A stretch of DNA of 64,000 nt from Alphaproteobacteria bacterium UBA6324. GTDB taxonomy: Bacteria; Pseudomonadota; Alphaproteobacteria; CAAGCB01; CAG-977. Both the position numbers and the translations under genes were made by a program. Shown piece by piece: positions 36,564 to 45,165 of the stretch; position 1 is the first letter of the stretch, and each line of letters begins with the position of its first letter. The notes beneath the pieces were generated by a model. It was not told where the DNA came from. It did no database searches and saw only the letters and a program-made list of their open reading frames with translations. The stretch is from contig DJSW01000029.1 in assembly GCA_002439085.1 (NCBI GenBank), positions 100,324 through 164,323 of the forward strand. Direction: 5' to 3'.

Positions 36564-37508
36564 ATGGAAATGCCGTCCGTTTTGAAACAGGCGGCGGAAC
36601 GTTTGGTTTCCGCCGGAAACGCCGCGAAAAACAACGCGCGGGCGATCAGCCGCCGATACAGGGACGAACGCGCCGCCGACCGCACGATCGTTGACGCGGA
36701 CGAAGCAGCCGCCTACGCCGTCGCCAGAATGCCCGCAACGTTCGGCGCGATTGCTTTTGTTTTGCAACAGCTGAAAGGAACAGGCCTTGCCCCCGAAACG
36801 CTGACGGACGCCGGCGCGGGAACGGGGGCGGCCGTTTGGGCGGCGCAATCCCTGTTCGATTTGAAAAGCGCGCTGTGTCTGGAACGCGAACCGGCCATGC
36901 GCCGCGTCGGGGAAAGCTTGACGGCGGCGGGCGGCGATTTTTTCACAGCCCCGCCCGAATGGCGCGGTTTCGACCTGACCGCCGACGCCGTCGAACCGGC
37001 GGATCTGGTGACGGCGTGCTATGTGCTGAACGAACTGCCGGACGGGGCGCGCGCAACGGCGTTGCTGAAATTATGGGCGGCCGCGCGCCAAGCTTTGGTC
37101 GTCGTCGAACCGGCGACTCCGACCTGTTTCGACCGGATGAAAGTGTTCCGGACGGTCTTGATAAAAAACGGCGCGTTCATCGCCGCCCCCTGCCCGCATC
37201 AAAACGCGTGTCCGGAAAGCTGGTGCCATTTCGCGCGCCGCGTCCAACGGTCGAAACTGCACCGCGTTTTGAAAAACGGCGACGCCCCGTTCGAGGATGA
37301 AAAGTTCACTTACCTGATCGCGACGCGCGAACGGGTCGCGGCCGCCTCCGCGCGGATATTGCGCCGGCCGAAAATCGAAAAAAACAAAGTCGTTTTGACG
37401 CTGTGCGAAGCCGGCGGCGCGCGCGAACGGACGGTTTTCAAAAACGAAGCGGATTACAAAGCCGCGCGCAAATCGGATTGGGGCGACGCCTTTATTTCCA
37501 ATCCGTGA
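36564..37508 (+). CDS. Rsm22-family small ribosomal subunit methyltransferase
   Basis: The protein is 314 aa. It starts 4 nt after the carboxypeptidase stop. A Rossmann SAM site (LTDAGAGTGAAVWAA) is followed by the family's C-terminal Cys-rich block VVVEPATP, APCPHQNACP, SWCHFARRVQRS and FEDEKFTYLIA, which binds an Fe-S cluster in mitochondrial relatives. The family is needed for small-subunit assembly and is linked to rRNA methylation. The gene overlaps the convergent zinc-ribbon gene by 17 nt. Confidence 0.85.
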   Translation: MEMPSVLKQAAERLVSAGNAAKNNARAISRRYRDERAADRTIVDADEAAAYAVARMPATFGAIAFVLQQLKGTGLAPETLTDAGAGTGAAVWAAQSLFDLKSALCLEREPAMRRVGESLTAAGGDFFTAPPEWRGFDLTADAVEPADLVTACYVLNELPDGARATALLKLWAAARQALVVVEPATPTCFDRMKVFRTVLIKNGAFIAAPCPHQNACPESWCHFARRVQRSKLHRVLKNGDAPFEDEKFTYLIATRERVAAASARILRRPKIEKNKVVLTLCEAGGARERTVFKNEADYKAARKSDWGDAFISNP

Positions 37509-37926
37509 CGGCGTCGGCGCGCATATGCCCTTTTTTACATTCGGGGCAAAGGACGGCCTGATTCATTTCCAGCTTTTCCAAAACGCGCCCGCAATCCAAA
37601 CAGGTGAAATGCGGAACGTAATCGTCGTTTTTGAACAGGAAATGATAGGTGAACCGGTTGTACAGCCGCGCGCAGTGCGGGCAGTAATAGGGCTGATGCT
37701 CCCACGTTTTCAAAATGACGGGGCGGTTTTTGCGGATCAGCGACCGGATGAAATCGACTTCGTGCGGGTTGTCAACGATGTATTGGTTGAAATTGACGCC
37801 GACCTCGCGTTCCTCTTCGGACGCGAAGTTTTGCGTCCCCAGCGCCAGATCGGTTTTGCCGATTCCGTATTTGCCGACGAATTTGAAACCGCAATGCGAA
37901 CAGGTGAAATCAACCAGTTTGCCCAT
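37492..37926 (-). CDS. Zinc-ribbon protein of unknown function
   Basis: The protein is 144 aa. Four Cys pairs (CSHC, CPHC, CLDC, CPEC) make two treble-clef or zinc-ribbon sites, at the N terminus and in the last 60 residues. The middle carries NQYIVDNPHEVDFIRSLI, likely helical. The start at 37926 was chosen for its GAGGG 5 nt upstream; the longer frame begins in a low-quality region. It might bind nucleic acid or another protein. I recognise no family. Confidence 0.65.
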   Translation of the reverse strand: MGKLVDFTCSHCGFKFVGKYGIGKTDLALGTQNFASEEEREVGVNFNQYIVDNPHEVDFIRSLIRKNRPVILKTWEHQPYYCPHCARLYNRFTYHFLFKNDDYVPHFTCLDCGRVLEKLEMNQAVLCPECKKGHMRADAVTDWK

Positions 37927-38103
37927 AAAGCCCTCCCCCTTTGAAAAAACACTTGCGACTGTGGCACATTTTCGATCTTTTCTCAAGCCCGACGGCTGTT
38001 TTTCGGTTATTTTTTTAAAGAAGTCTTTTTTTGTCGCCCCCAAATGTGCTATACAGGAAAAAATTTGTTTTCAATCTCTCAACTGTTCCTTAAAGGAGGA
38101 TTC

Positions 38104-40077
38104 ATGGTTTCCCATAAAGATTTAGCCAACGCCGTGCGTTTTCTGGCCGCCGAGGGCGTGCAGAAAGCCAATTCCGGCCACCCCGGAATGCCGATGGGCA
38201 TGGCGGACGTCGCCACGGTTCTGTTCACGAAATTCCTGAAATTCGACGCCAAAGCCCCGCATTGGGCGGATCGCGACCGTTTCGTCCTGTCCGCCGGCCA
38301 CGGGTCGATGTTGCTGTACAGCCTGCTGTACCTGACGGGTTACGAACAGGCGACGCTGGATCAGCTGAAAAGCTTCCGCCAGCTGGGTTCGCGCTGTGCC
38401 GGCCACCCCGAATACGGCCATTTGGAAGGCATTGAAACCACGACCGGCCCGTTGGGACAGGGCATTTCCACGGCCGTCGGCATGGCTTTGGCCGAAAAGC
38501 TGCTGGCCGCCCGTTTCGGCAAGGATGTCGTCGATCACTATACCTATGTCATTTGCGGCGACGGCTGTTTGATGGAAGGCATTTCCGAAGAGGCCATTTC
38601 TCTGGCCGGACATCTGCGCCTGAACAAAATGATCGTTCTGTGGGACGACAACAAAATCACAATCGACGGTTCGACGTCCGTCGCCACCTCGACGAACCAG
38701 CGCAAACGCTTTGAAGCCAACGGCTGGAACACCGACGAATGCGACGCGTACAACCCCGACGAAATCGCGGCCGCGATCGCGCGCGCCAAAAAATCCGACA
38801 AACCGACCCTGATCGCGTGCCATTCCGTCATCGGCTACGGCGCGGCCAAGGAAGGAACCAGCAAGGTTCACGGTTCGCCCATCGGAACGGAAGACCTGCT
38901 GGCCGCCCGCAAACGCTTGGGCTTCGAGTATGCTCCGTTTGAAGTTCCCGAAGACATCCTGAACGAATGGCGCGCCGCCGGCAAACGCGGACAGGCCGAA
39001 CGCGAAGCCTGGGAATCCCGCTTCGCCGCCATGGATCCCGCGAAAAAGGCCGAATTTGACCGCACCGTCCTGCACCACATCCTGCCCAAGGACTGGAAGG
39101 AAAAGATGCAGGCGTACAAGGAACAGTTGCTGGCCGACAAGCCCAAGGTCGCCACGCGCAAAGCGTCGCAGATGGCTTTGGACGTTCTGGTTCCGGCGAT
39201 CCCCGAACTGTTGGGCGGATCGGCCGATTTGACCGCGTCCAACCTGACGAACGCCAAGGCGTCCGTGTCCGTCACGCCCGACGATTTTTCGGGCAACTAT
39301 ATGCACTACGGCATCCGCGAACACGCGATGGCCGCCGCGATGAACGGCATCGCCCTGCACGGCGGATTCATTCCGTATTCCGGCGCGTTTTTGGTTTTCA
39401 TGGACTACCTGAAACCGTCCCTGCGTCTGGCCGCGCTGATGGGCATCCGCACGATTTACGTTCTGACGCACGATTCGATCGGCGTCGGCGAAGACGGCCC
39501 CACGCATCAGCCGATTGAACATCTGGCCAGCATGCGCGCGATTCCGAACGTCAACGTATTCCGTCCCTGCGACGTGATCGAAACGGCGGAATGTTGGGAA
39601 CTGGCGATCGAATCCGAACACACGCCGTCCGTTTTGGCGTTGTCGCGCCAGAACCTGCCGACGCTGCGCGAATCCGTCAAGGAAAACCTGTCCGCCAAGG
39701 GCGCGTACATCATCCGCGATTGCGAAGGCGCGCGCGACGTGACGCTGATCGCGACGGGTTCCGAAGTCGAAATCGCCGTCAAAGCCAAGGATTTGTTGGC
39801 TGAAAAAGGCGTCAAGGCCGTTGTCGTTTCCATGCCCAGCTGGGAAATGTTCGACAAACAGGACGCCGCCTATAAAAAAGCCGTTTTGGGCGATTGCCCG
39901 CGCGTCGCGGTCGAATCCCAAGGCGCTTTCGGTTGGGAAAAATACACCGGACTGGACGGCGCGATCGTCGCGATGCGTTCGTTCGGCGCCTCCGCCCCCG
40001 CGGAACAGCTGTACGAACATTTCGGCATCACGCCGAATGCCGTCGCCGCCGCCGCGATGGGTTGCTTGAAAAAATAA
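38104..40077 (+). CDS. tkt: Transketolase
   Basis: The protein is 657 aa. It contains the ThDP-binding [13 protein letters not shown] segment, the substrate loop GHPGMPMG, the pyrimidine domain with [12 protein letters not shown] and the C-terminal domain. It shifts two-carbon units between pentose and triose/hexose phosphates. The ATG at 38104 follows AAGGAGG by 5 nt; the longer frame upstream has no support. The aldolase gene follows 26 nt after the stop, a frequent pairing in alphaproteobacterial sugar clusters. Confidence 0.97.
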   Translation: MVSHKDLANAVRFLAAEGVQKANSGHPGMPMGMADVATVLFTKFLKFDAKAPHWADRDRFVLSAGHGSMLLYSLLYLTGYEQATLDQLKSFRQLGSRCAGHPEYGHLEGIETTTGPLGQGISTAVGMALAEKLLAARFGKDVVDHYTYVICGDGCLMEGISEEAISLAGHLRLNKMIVLWDDNKITIDGSTSVATSTNQRKRFEANGWNTDECDAYNPDEIAAAIARAKKSDKPTLIACHSVIGYGAAKEGTSKVHGSPIGTEDLLAARKRLGFEYAPFEVPEDILNEWRAAGKRGQAEREAWESRFAAMDPAKKAEFDRTVLHHILPKDWKEKMQAYKEQLLADKPKVATRKASQMALDVLVPAIPELLGGSADLTASNLTNAKASVSVTPDDFSGNYMHYGIREHAMAAAMNGIALHGGFIPYSGAFLVFMDYLKPSLRLAALMGIRTIYVLTHDSIGVGEDGPTHQPIEHLASMRAIPNVNVFRPCDVIETAECWELAIESEHTPSVLALSRQNLPTLRESVKENLSAKGAYIIRDCEGARDVTLIATGSEVEIAVKAKDLLAEKGVKAVVVSMPSWEMFDKQDAAYKKAVLGDCPRVAVESQGAFGWEKYTGLDGAIVAMRSFGASAPAEQLYEHFGITPNAVAAAAMGCLKK

Positions 40078-40103
40078 CATCGGGAAAGGAGTTTTATAAA
40101 ACC

Positions 40104-41159
40104 ATGCCTATGATCACTTTACGCCAGCTGCTGGATCACGCCGCCGAATACGGTTACGGGATGCCCGCTTTCAACGTCAACAACATGGAACAGATTCTGG
40201 CCGTCATGGCCGCGGCGAAAAAAACCGATTCGCCCGTCATCGTCCAGACATCCAAAGGCGCGCGCGGCTACGCCGGCGATCCGATGATCCGCCATATGGT
40301 CGAAGCCGCCTGCGAAATGTATCCCGACATCCCCGTCTGCCTCCATCAGGATCACGGGTCGTCCGTTGAAACGTGCGTCACGGCTTTGGCCAACAGCTAC
40401 ACGTCCGTCATGATGGACGGTTCGCTGAAGGACGGCAAGCCCGCTTCGCACGAATACAACGCCGAAGTGTCCGGAACGGTCGCGAAATTCGCGCACATGA
40501 TCGGCGCGTCCGTCGAAGCCGAACTGGGCTGCATCGGTTCGCTGGAAACCGGCAAGGGCGAAAAGGAAGACGGTCACGGATTTGACGGCGCGATCGACAA
40601 AAAACAGCTGTTGACCGACCCCGACGAAGCCTATGATTTCGTCAAGGCGACCAATATCGACGCTTTGGCGGTCGCGATCGGCACGTCCCACGGCGCGTAC
40701 AAATTCACGCGCAAACCGGACGGCGCGATCCTGTCGATCGACACGATCAAGAAAATCCACGCCAAAATCCCGACGGTTCATCTGGTCATGCACGGTTCTT
40801 CCTCCGTTCCGCAGGAATTGCAGGACATGATCAACGAATTCGGCGGCAAGATTCCGCAGACCTACGGCGTCCCCGTCGAAGAAATTCAGGAAGGCATCAA
40901 GTACGGCGTGCGCAAAGTCAACGTCGATACCGATTGCCGTATGGCGATGACGGGCGCGATCCGCAAAATCTTCGCGACGAAACCCGACGAATTCGACGTC
41001 CGCAAATACATGGGTCCCGCGATGGAAGAAATGCAGAAAGTCTGCGAAGCCCGTTACGAACAGTTCGGCGCCGCGGGCATGGCGTCCAAAATCCACGCGA
41101 TCCCGATGTCGGAAATGGCCAAACGCTACAAATCCGGCGAATTGGATCATATGCTGTAA
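40104..41159 (+). CDS. fba: Fructose-bisphosphate aldolase, class II
   Basis: The protein is 351 aa. It is a zinc-dependent aldolase with HQDHGSS carrying metal His and base Asp, EAELGCIGSLET, and the HGSSSVPQE phosphate-binding loop; a long GVPVEEIQEGIKYGVRKVN segment marks the CbbA-type subgroup. It splits or makes fructose-1,6-bisphosphate, and with transketolase links glycolysis and the pentose-phosphate path. The start is ATG at 40104 after GGAG; the reading frame upstream overlaps tkt and is not real. Confidence 0.96.
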   Translation: MPMITLRQLLDHAAEYGYGMPAFNVNNMEQILAVMAAAKKTDSPVIVQTSKGARGYAGDPMIRHMVEAACEMYPDIPVCLHQDHGSSVETCVTALANSYTSVMMDGSLKDGKPASHEYNAEVSGTVAKFAHMIGASVEAELGCIGSLETGKGEKEDGHGFDGAIDKKQLLTDPDEAYDFVKATNIDALAVAIGTSHGAYKFTRKPDGAILSIDTIKKIHAKIPTVHLVMHGSSSVPQELQDMINEFGGKIPQTYGVPVEEIQEGIKYGVRKVNVDTDCRMAMTGAIRKIFATKPDEFDVRKYMGPAMEEMQKVCEARYEQFGAAGMASKIHAIPMSEMAKRYKSGELDHML

Positions 41160-41173
41160 TCAACGGATTGCAC

Positions 41174-41205
41174 AAAAAAAGCCCCGCCATTGGCGGGGCT
41201 TTTTC
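41174..41205 (+). terminator. fba terminator, bidirectional
   Basis: Stem GCCCCGCCA / TGGCGGGGC (41181-41189 with 41191-41199) flanked by A7 and T5. It also serves the convergent cysteine-rich gene. Confidence 0.95.
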
Positions 41206-41218
41206 ATTGCGGGACGTT

Positions 41219-41830
41219 TTATTCCTCTTCATCCCCGTATTCGTCATCTTCCCCGTCGGCGGACGGCTGTTGCCGCGCCGGAATGTTGCCGTCGATATTG
41301 AACAGGCAAAAACCGTCAACGCAGCTGCGGCTTAATCCGGCGACCGGCGGGCAATGGCTGTTTTCCGTGCATTGAACGCAGGTGTAGGGCAGGGATTGGT
41401 ACGGCTGCGGCGTGCAATAGGGCGCGGCAGGCGGACAAACGGCGTTCAAGCAGGGATCGACGGCTTCGGGTTCGGTGCAAAAATGATCCGCGCCGCAAAT
41501 CATGCCCTGCGGACAATGGTAGTTATTGGCGCATTGAACGCACAGATATTCGTGCGGAGCGTCGCTGCCCGCCGGAACGCAATGCTTGCCCGTCGGACAG
41601 GTGTTGCTTTTGCAGACGTTTTCGCATTGCAGAGAGCGGCACGCCTGATCCGCGGCGCAATCGCCGTTTTCAAAACATGAAATCGTCGGCCTGATCTGCC
41701 CGCCGCCCGCCGCGCGCGCATTGACGCCCTGCCGCCCGCCGTTGACCATATCGCCCAACTTGACCACTTTCGCATCCGCGTTTGCCGCGCAAAACAACGT
41801 CAACAGCCAAACAACCGCCCGAATCCCCAT
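41219..41830 (-). CDS. Secreted cysteine-rich protein with disulphide repeats
   Basis: The protein is 203 aa. A signal peptide (cut after NADA) leads into 23 or so Cys arranged in short units such as CFENGDCAADQAC, CVQCANNYHCPQGMIC and CVQCTENSHCPP, each with Cys spacings like those of small disulphide-rich domains. The tail is strongly acidic (GEDDEYGDEEE). Nothing catalytic is visible. It is exported and probably folded by disulphides, unlike anything in its surroundings. The family name is not known to me. Confidence 0.7.
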   Translation of the reverse strand: MGIRAVVWLLTLFCAANADAKVVKLGDMVNGGRQGVNARAAGGGQIRPTISCFENGDCAADQACRSLQCENVCKSNTCPTGKHCVPAGSDAPHEYLCVQCANNYHCPQGMICGADHFCTEPEAVDPCLNAVCPPAAPYCTPQPYQSLPYTCVQCTENSHCPPVAGLSRSCVDGFCLFNIDGNIPARQQPSADGEDDEYGDEEE

Positions 41831-41900
41831 TTTTTCATTCCTTTCGCGCCGTCCATGAAACCGCTTTGCCTTTCATCATAAATGAAAAACGCGCAAAGCA

Positions 41901-41926
41901 AAAGGGGCTTTGTCGCCAAAGCCCCC
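41901..41926 (-). terminator. cspA terminator
   Basis: On the minus strand a 10-bp stem (41926-41917 with 41912-41903) closes a 4-nt loop and is followed by TTTTGC. It is 22 nt past the cold-shock stop. Confidence 0.8.
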
Positions 41927-41947
41927 TTGTTCCCGTCGGAAACGGGA

Positions 41948-42151
41948 TCAGATCAACTTCAGGTCTTCTGCGGAAGTGCGGTCTTTACGGGTAACCAGTT
42001 CATAGCTGACTTCCTGATCTTCTTTCAGGGTGGTCAGGCCGGCTTTTTCAACAGCGCTGATATGGACGAAAACGTCTTTGGAACCGTCTTCGGGCTGAAT
42101 GAAGCCGTAACCTTTTGTTCTGTTGAACCATTTGACTTTACCGTTAGGCAT
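41948..42151 (-). CDS. Cold-shock domain protein
   Basis: The protein is 67 aa, a single cold-shock OB fold with the two RNA-binding motifs KGYGFIQ (RNP1) and VFVHI (RNP2). Such proteins melt RNA structure, and some are induced by cold while others are constitutive. AGGAG precedes the ATG. The divergent gap to rnd is about 270 bp and may hold a long 5' leader, as in cold-inducible genes, but no specific cold-shock structure could be proved. Confidence 0.95.
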   Translation of the reverse strand: MPNGKVKWFNRTKGYGFIQPEDGSKDVFVHISAVEKAGLTTLKEDQEVSYELVTRKDRTSAEDLKLI

Positions 42152-42422
42152 TTGAGATCTCCTATAAAGAAAAAAGAAACCGTCGTAAAAACGGAAGAGT
42201 TTATATTCGCCCCGAAACGGAACGACTCACTATGATCACGCCTTTCGGCCGACACCAAAGCAGAGGAGTATAAAATCTCAATAAAAAAGTGTACGCCTTT
42301 TAGTGCCGAAAACAAGCTTTTTATCCCGAAATATACAAACCGGACGTTTTGGGGCTTTATTTTTCCGCCGTTCAAATGTAAAACAGGAAACAGCTTTACA
42401 CTTTAACGTCCGGCGGAAAAAT

Positions 42423-43580
42423 ATGTGCACATTCATCCAAACAACCGAAGAACTCAACCGGCTTTGCGCGCGGCTGGCGGAACACCCGTTCGTCACCGTT
42501 GACACGGAATTCATCCGCGAAAAAACCTATTGGCCGCAACTGTGCCTGATCCAGATCGCGTCCGTGGACGAAGCCGCCTGCATTGACCCGCTGGCGCCGG
42601 AAATCGACCTGTCCGCCCTGTTCGATTTGATGCAAAACCAAAACGTCGTCAAAGTGTTCCACGCCGCCCGACAGGATGTCGAAATCTTTTACAACCTGAC
42701 CGGCAAGACGCCCACCCCCCTGTTCGACACGCAGCTGGCCGCCATGGTCTGCGGTTTCGGGGAATCCGTCAGCTATCAAAATCTGGTGCAGAAACTGGTC
42801 GGAATCGAGCTGGACAAGTCCATGCGTTTCACCGACTGGTCGCGCCGCCCGCTGACCGAAAAGCAGATCCGTTACGCGCAAAACGACGTGACGCACCTGC
42901 GCGACATTTACAAAAAAATGCTGGACATCCTGAACGAAACCGGCCGCGCGCACTGGGTGGACGACGACACGGCGTTTCTGGTCAATCCGAAAACGTATGA
43001 AAACGATTCCGCGCTGGCGTGGAAACGGTTGAAACTGAATTCGACCAAGCCGCTGTATCTGGCGCTGTGTCAGGCTTTGGCCGCCTATCGCGAAGACGAG
43101 GCCAAGCGCATGGATCGGCCGCGCCGTCACATCATGCGCGATGAAATCCTGTTGGAAATCGCCGCGGACGCCCCCGACACCGCCGACGAAATGGCGAAAA
43201 TGCGCGGCCTGCCCCAAGGGTTTGCCAACGGCCGCATGGGACGCGACATTTTGAAAATCATCGCCGAAGTCAAATCGCGCGATCCGTCCACCTATCCCGT
43301 TTTGCCCAAGCCCTACGAACTGCCGAAATCGGCGCGCTCCGTTTCCAAAATGTTGCGTCTGCTTTTGATGATCAAGGCGGCCGAAAGCGATGTCGCGGAA
43401 CGGTTGATCGCTTCGCCCGACGAACTGGACGTGCTGGCGGGCGAAAAGAATCCCGACCTGCCCGTTTTGAAAGGCTGGCGGTTCGAGGTGTTCGGCCGCG
43501 ACGCGCTGGAATTGAAAGCGGGCAAGATCGCTATGAAATACAATCCCGACCGCCGCCGCATCGACATTATCAAGGATTGA
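42423..43580 (+). CDS. rnd: Ribonuclease D
   Basis: The protein is 385 aa, close to E. coli RNase D (375 aa). The 3'-5' exonuclease domain has VDTEFIREKTYW, KVFHAARQDVEIF and IRYAQNDVTHLRDIY (the DEDDy residues), followed by HRDC-like helical domains (MRGLPQGFANGRMG). It trims tRNA and other stable RNA ends. The start was set at the ATG 42423, since the frame upstream lacks family similarity. Confidence 0.93.
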   Translation: MCTFIQTTEELNRLCARLAEHPFVTVDTEFIREKTYWPQLCLIQIASVDEAACIDPLAPEIDLSALFDLMQNQNVVKVFHAARQDVEIFYNLTGKTPTPLFDTQLAAMVCGFGESVSYQNLVQKLVGIELDKSMRFTDWSRRPLTEKQIRYAQNDVTHLRDIYKKMLDILNETGRAHWVDDDTAFLVNPKTYENDSALAWKRLKLNSTKPLYLALCQALAAYREDEAKRMDRPRRHIMRDEILLEIAADAPDTADEMAKMRGLPQGFANGRMGRDILKIIAEVKSRDPSTYPVLPKPYELPKSARSVSKMLRLLLMIKAAESDVAERLIASPDELDVLAGEKNPDLPVLKGWRFEVFGRDALELKAGKIAMKYNPDRRRIDIIKD

Positions 43581-44306
43581 TCATTTCCAACCGATCCGGA
43601 CGCGGGCGAAATCCTTTGATTTGTCCGGCGTCGCGATCCGGTGCGTTGTCGTCAGGCCGTCGATTCGCGTGAACACGGCGATTTTGTCGTCGATCCGCGC
43701 CGGCCGTTTGAACGCGATTTCCATTTCGGCGATATCGTGTTCCTCGACATAATCGCGCGCCAATCCCTCCAACGCCCACAGCGGATAAACCGCGTTGTTG
43801 ACGTGGTCGTTGATATCAATGTCGTCGTAGCGCACGCAAAATTCGACCGCCGCGTCGTCGCGTTCCGGCAGGGGAACGGCCGGAAAAGTCGTGTCGATCA
43901 CGCGTTCGTCATGTAAAACGTAATCCGTCAGGTTTTTCGCCACGGACACGGGACGCATCGTTTCCAAACTGATCAACGCCCATTGGCTGGACGCATAAAA
44001 CAGCGTTTCGCCCGACGTGGTTTCGGCTTTGAATTCACGGATGCCGCTGACCGCCGTTTTTCCCGACGCCCACGTTGACAGCGCGAAGCTTTCCCGCCAC
44101 GCGGGCAGCCGGTTGATTTTCAGATGATAGTTCGCGCCGACCCACCCGATTCCGCGCGACAGGCAGAAATCGTATCCGACGCCCAAAGCGTCGGCGTGTT
44201 CGTCCGCGACATCCTGAAACAAATTGAACAGGCAGTGCAGGCGCAGCCGTTTCGCGCGGTCGCATTCGTAAATTTTGACGGTGTGCGGACGGGTCAGCGT
44301 TTCCAT
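43581..44306 (-). CDS. Acyl-ACP thioesterase family protein
   Basis: The protein is 241 aa. It has a double hotdog layout: an N-terminal hotdog (CLFNLFQDVADEHADALGVG) and a second in the C-terminal half (RYDDIDINDHVNNAVYPLWALEG). The DINDHVNN segment supplies the Asn-His catalytic pair of the FatA/FatB-like group. It would release fatty acids from acyl-carrier protein (acyl-CoA is possible). GGAG precedes the ATG. It converges on rnd with no gap. Confidence 0.82.
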   Translation of the reverse strand: METLTRPHTVKIYECDRAKRLRLHCLFNLFQDVADEHADALGVGYDFCLSRGIGWVGANYHLKINRLPAWRESFALSTWASGKTAVSGIREFKAETTSGETLFYASSQWALISLETMRPVSVAKNLTDYVLHDERVIDTTFPAVPLPERDDAAVEFCVRYDDIDINDHVNNAVYPLWALEGLARDYVEEHDIAEMEIAFKRPARIDDKIAVFTRIDGLTTTHRIATPDKSKDFARVRIGWK

Positions 44307-44369
44307 GGCATTCTCCTTCGTTTCGGTTTAGAATAGTTGCGTCAACCGGCATTGTCAAAGGGGCTTTTT

Positions 44370-44981
44370 ATGGACGGACGGGAATTTTGGAACGCCAACT
44401 GGGCGAAATGGTCGCGGGATTTCACCCCATCGCCGTTCGCCGTCAAGGCGTTGAAGCTGATGAAAATAAAGGATTTTCACGACGTTTTGGATTTAGGGTG
44501 CGGCACGGGCGGCAACGCATTGTTTTTCGCCGCGAACGGGATGAACGTCACGGCCTGCGACGTTTCCGACACCGCCCTTGAATCGGTCGAAAGCTTCCGT
44601 CATCCGAAAATCGAAACGATGCGCGCCGACATGGCGGCCGCGGATTTCGGCAAGGAAAAGTACGACGCGGTTTTCGCCTGCCTTTCCCTGCACTATTTCG
44701 GCGACGCCGTGACGCGGCGGATCGTCGCCGGCGTTCGCGAATCCCTGCGCGCGGGCGGGTTGTTTTTCGTGCGGTGCAAATCGGTCAAAGACCCGCTGTT
44801 CGGCGTCGGCGAACGGGTCGGCGAAAATATGTACCGCGCGGAATACGTCCGCCATTTCTTCACCCCCGAATACATGGCGGACGCGCTGTCCGGTTTCGCC
44901 GACGCCGCCGTTTCGGAATCGACGGGCGATTACTTCGGCGACTGCGCGTTCGTTGACGCCGTCGCCGTCAAAGACGCGTGA
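44370..44981 (+). CDS. Class I SAM-dependent methyltransferase
   Basis: The protein is 203 aa. Motif I is LDLGCGTGGNALFFA with the acidic DVSDTALE after it; the rest is a plain Rossmann methyltransferase of unknown substrate (ACLSLHYFGD). It starts after AAAGGGG, divergently from the thioesterase gene. The short length suggests a small-molecule methylase. Confidence 0.8.
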   Translation: MDGREFWNANWAKWSRDFTPSPFAVKALKLMKIKDFHDVLDLGCGTGGNALFFAANGMNVTACDVSDTALESVESFRHPKIETMRADMAAADFGKEKYDAVFACLSLHYFGDAVTRRIVAGVRESLRAGGLFFVRCKSVKDPLFGVGERVGENMYRAEYVRHFFTPEYMADALSGFADAAVSESTGDYFGDCAFVDAVAVKDA

Positions 44982-45001
44982 TCGCCGCCGATCTTAACCG
45001 C

Positions 45002-45030
45002 TTGACTTCGGGCGGGCGGGTGGTTATAAA
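45002..45030 (+). promoter_or_regulatory. Promoter of the riboswitch-guaD unit
   Basis: TTGACT (45002-45007) and TATAAA (45025-45030) with an exact 17-bp spacer. The expected transcript start is near 45037, only a few nucleotides before the riboswitch P1 stem. Confidence 0.85.
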
Positions 45031-45039
45031 AACGGTGAA

Positions 45040-45105
45040 GGCTCATATAATTCCACCCGTCGGGGGAAGTTTCTACTGAACTAAGTCCGTGTTCTGCTAT
45101 GAGTG
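45040..45105 (+). ncRNA. Purine riboswitch aptamer, guanine-type
   Basis: The aptamer core is recognisable: P1 CTCATA (45042-45047) pairs with TATGAG (45098-45103), the junction TATAAT follows, the J2/3 element AGTTTCTAC (45068-45076) is fully conserved and P3 is GAAC/GTTC. The specificity position just before the P1 3' strand is C (45097), the guanine-type base; U would mean adenine. P2 is compact, with about 15 nt between TATAAT and J2/3 instead of 18 in the xpt riboswitch, so the L2/L3 loop contact must differ. It lies between a strong promoter and the guanine deaminase gene. Confidence 0.85.
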
Positions 45106-45143
45106 TCCGAAAAGCCCGTTTTGGCGGCTTGCGGACATTTTTT
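45104..45143 (+). terminator. Intrinsic terminator of the riboswitch (expression platform)
   Basis: TGTCCG (45104-45109) pairs with CGGACA (45132-45137), with an inner AAGCC / GGCTT stem, followed by six T residues (45138-45143). It starts immediately after P1 and lies 22 nt before the guaD ATG, so it can stop transcription before the gene. Confidence 0.85.
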
Positions 45144-45165
45144 ATGCTTTGCAAAGGATCGGATC

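Noticed and set aside
38122..40080. A 652-codon open frame on the minus strand opposite transketolase
   Set aside because: It is the antisense shadow of tkt; its translation is rich in Arg, Gly, Phe and His with no family features. Similar shadows opposite thrS (19053-21179), secA and uvrC were left out for the same reason.
42152..42422. Defined cold-shock thermosensor RNA in the cspA leader
   Set aside because: The gap is long enough but I could not find a convincing cold box or alternative pseudoknot by eye.
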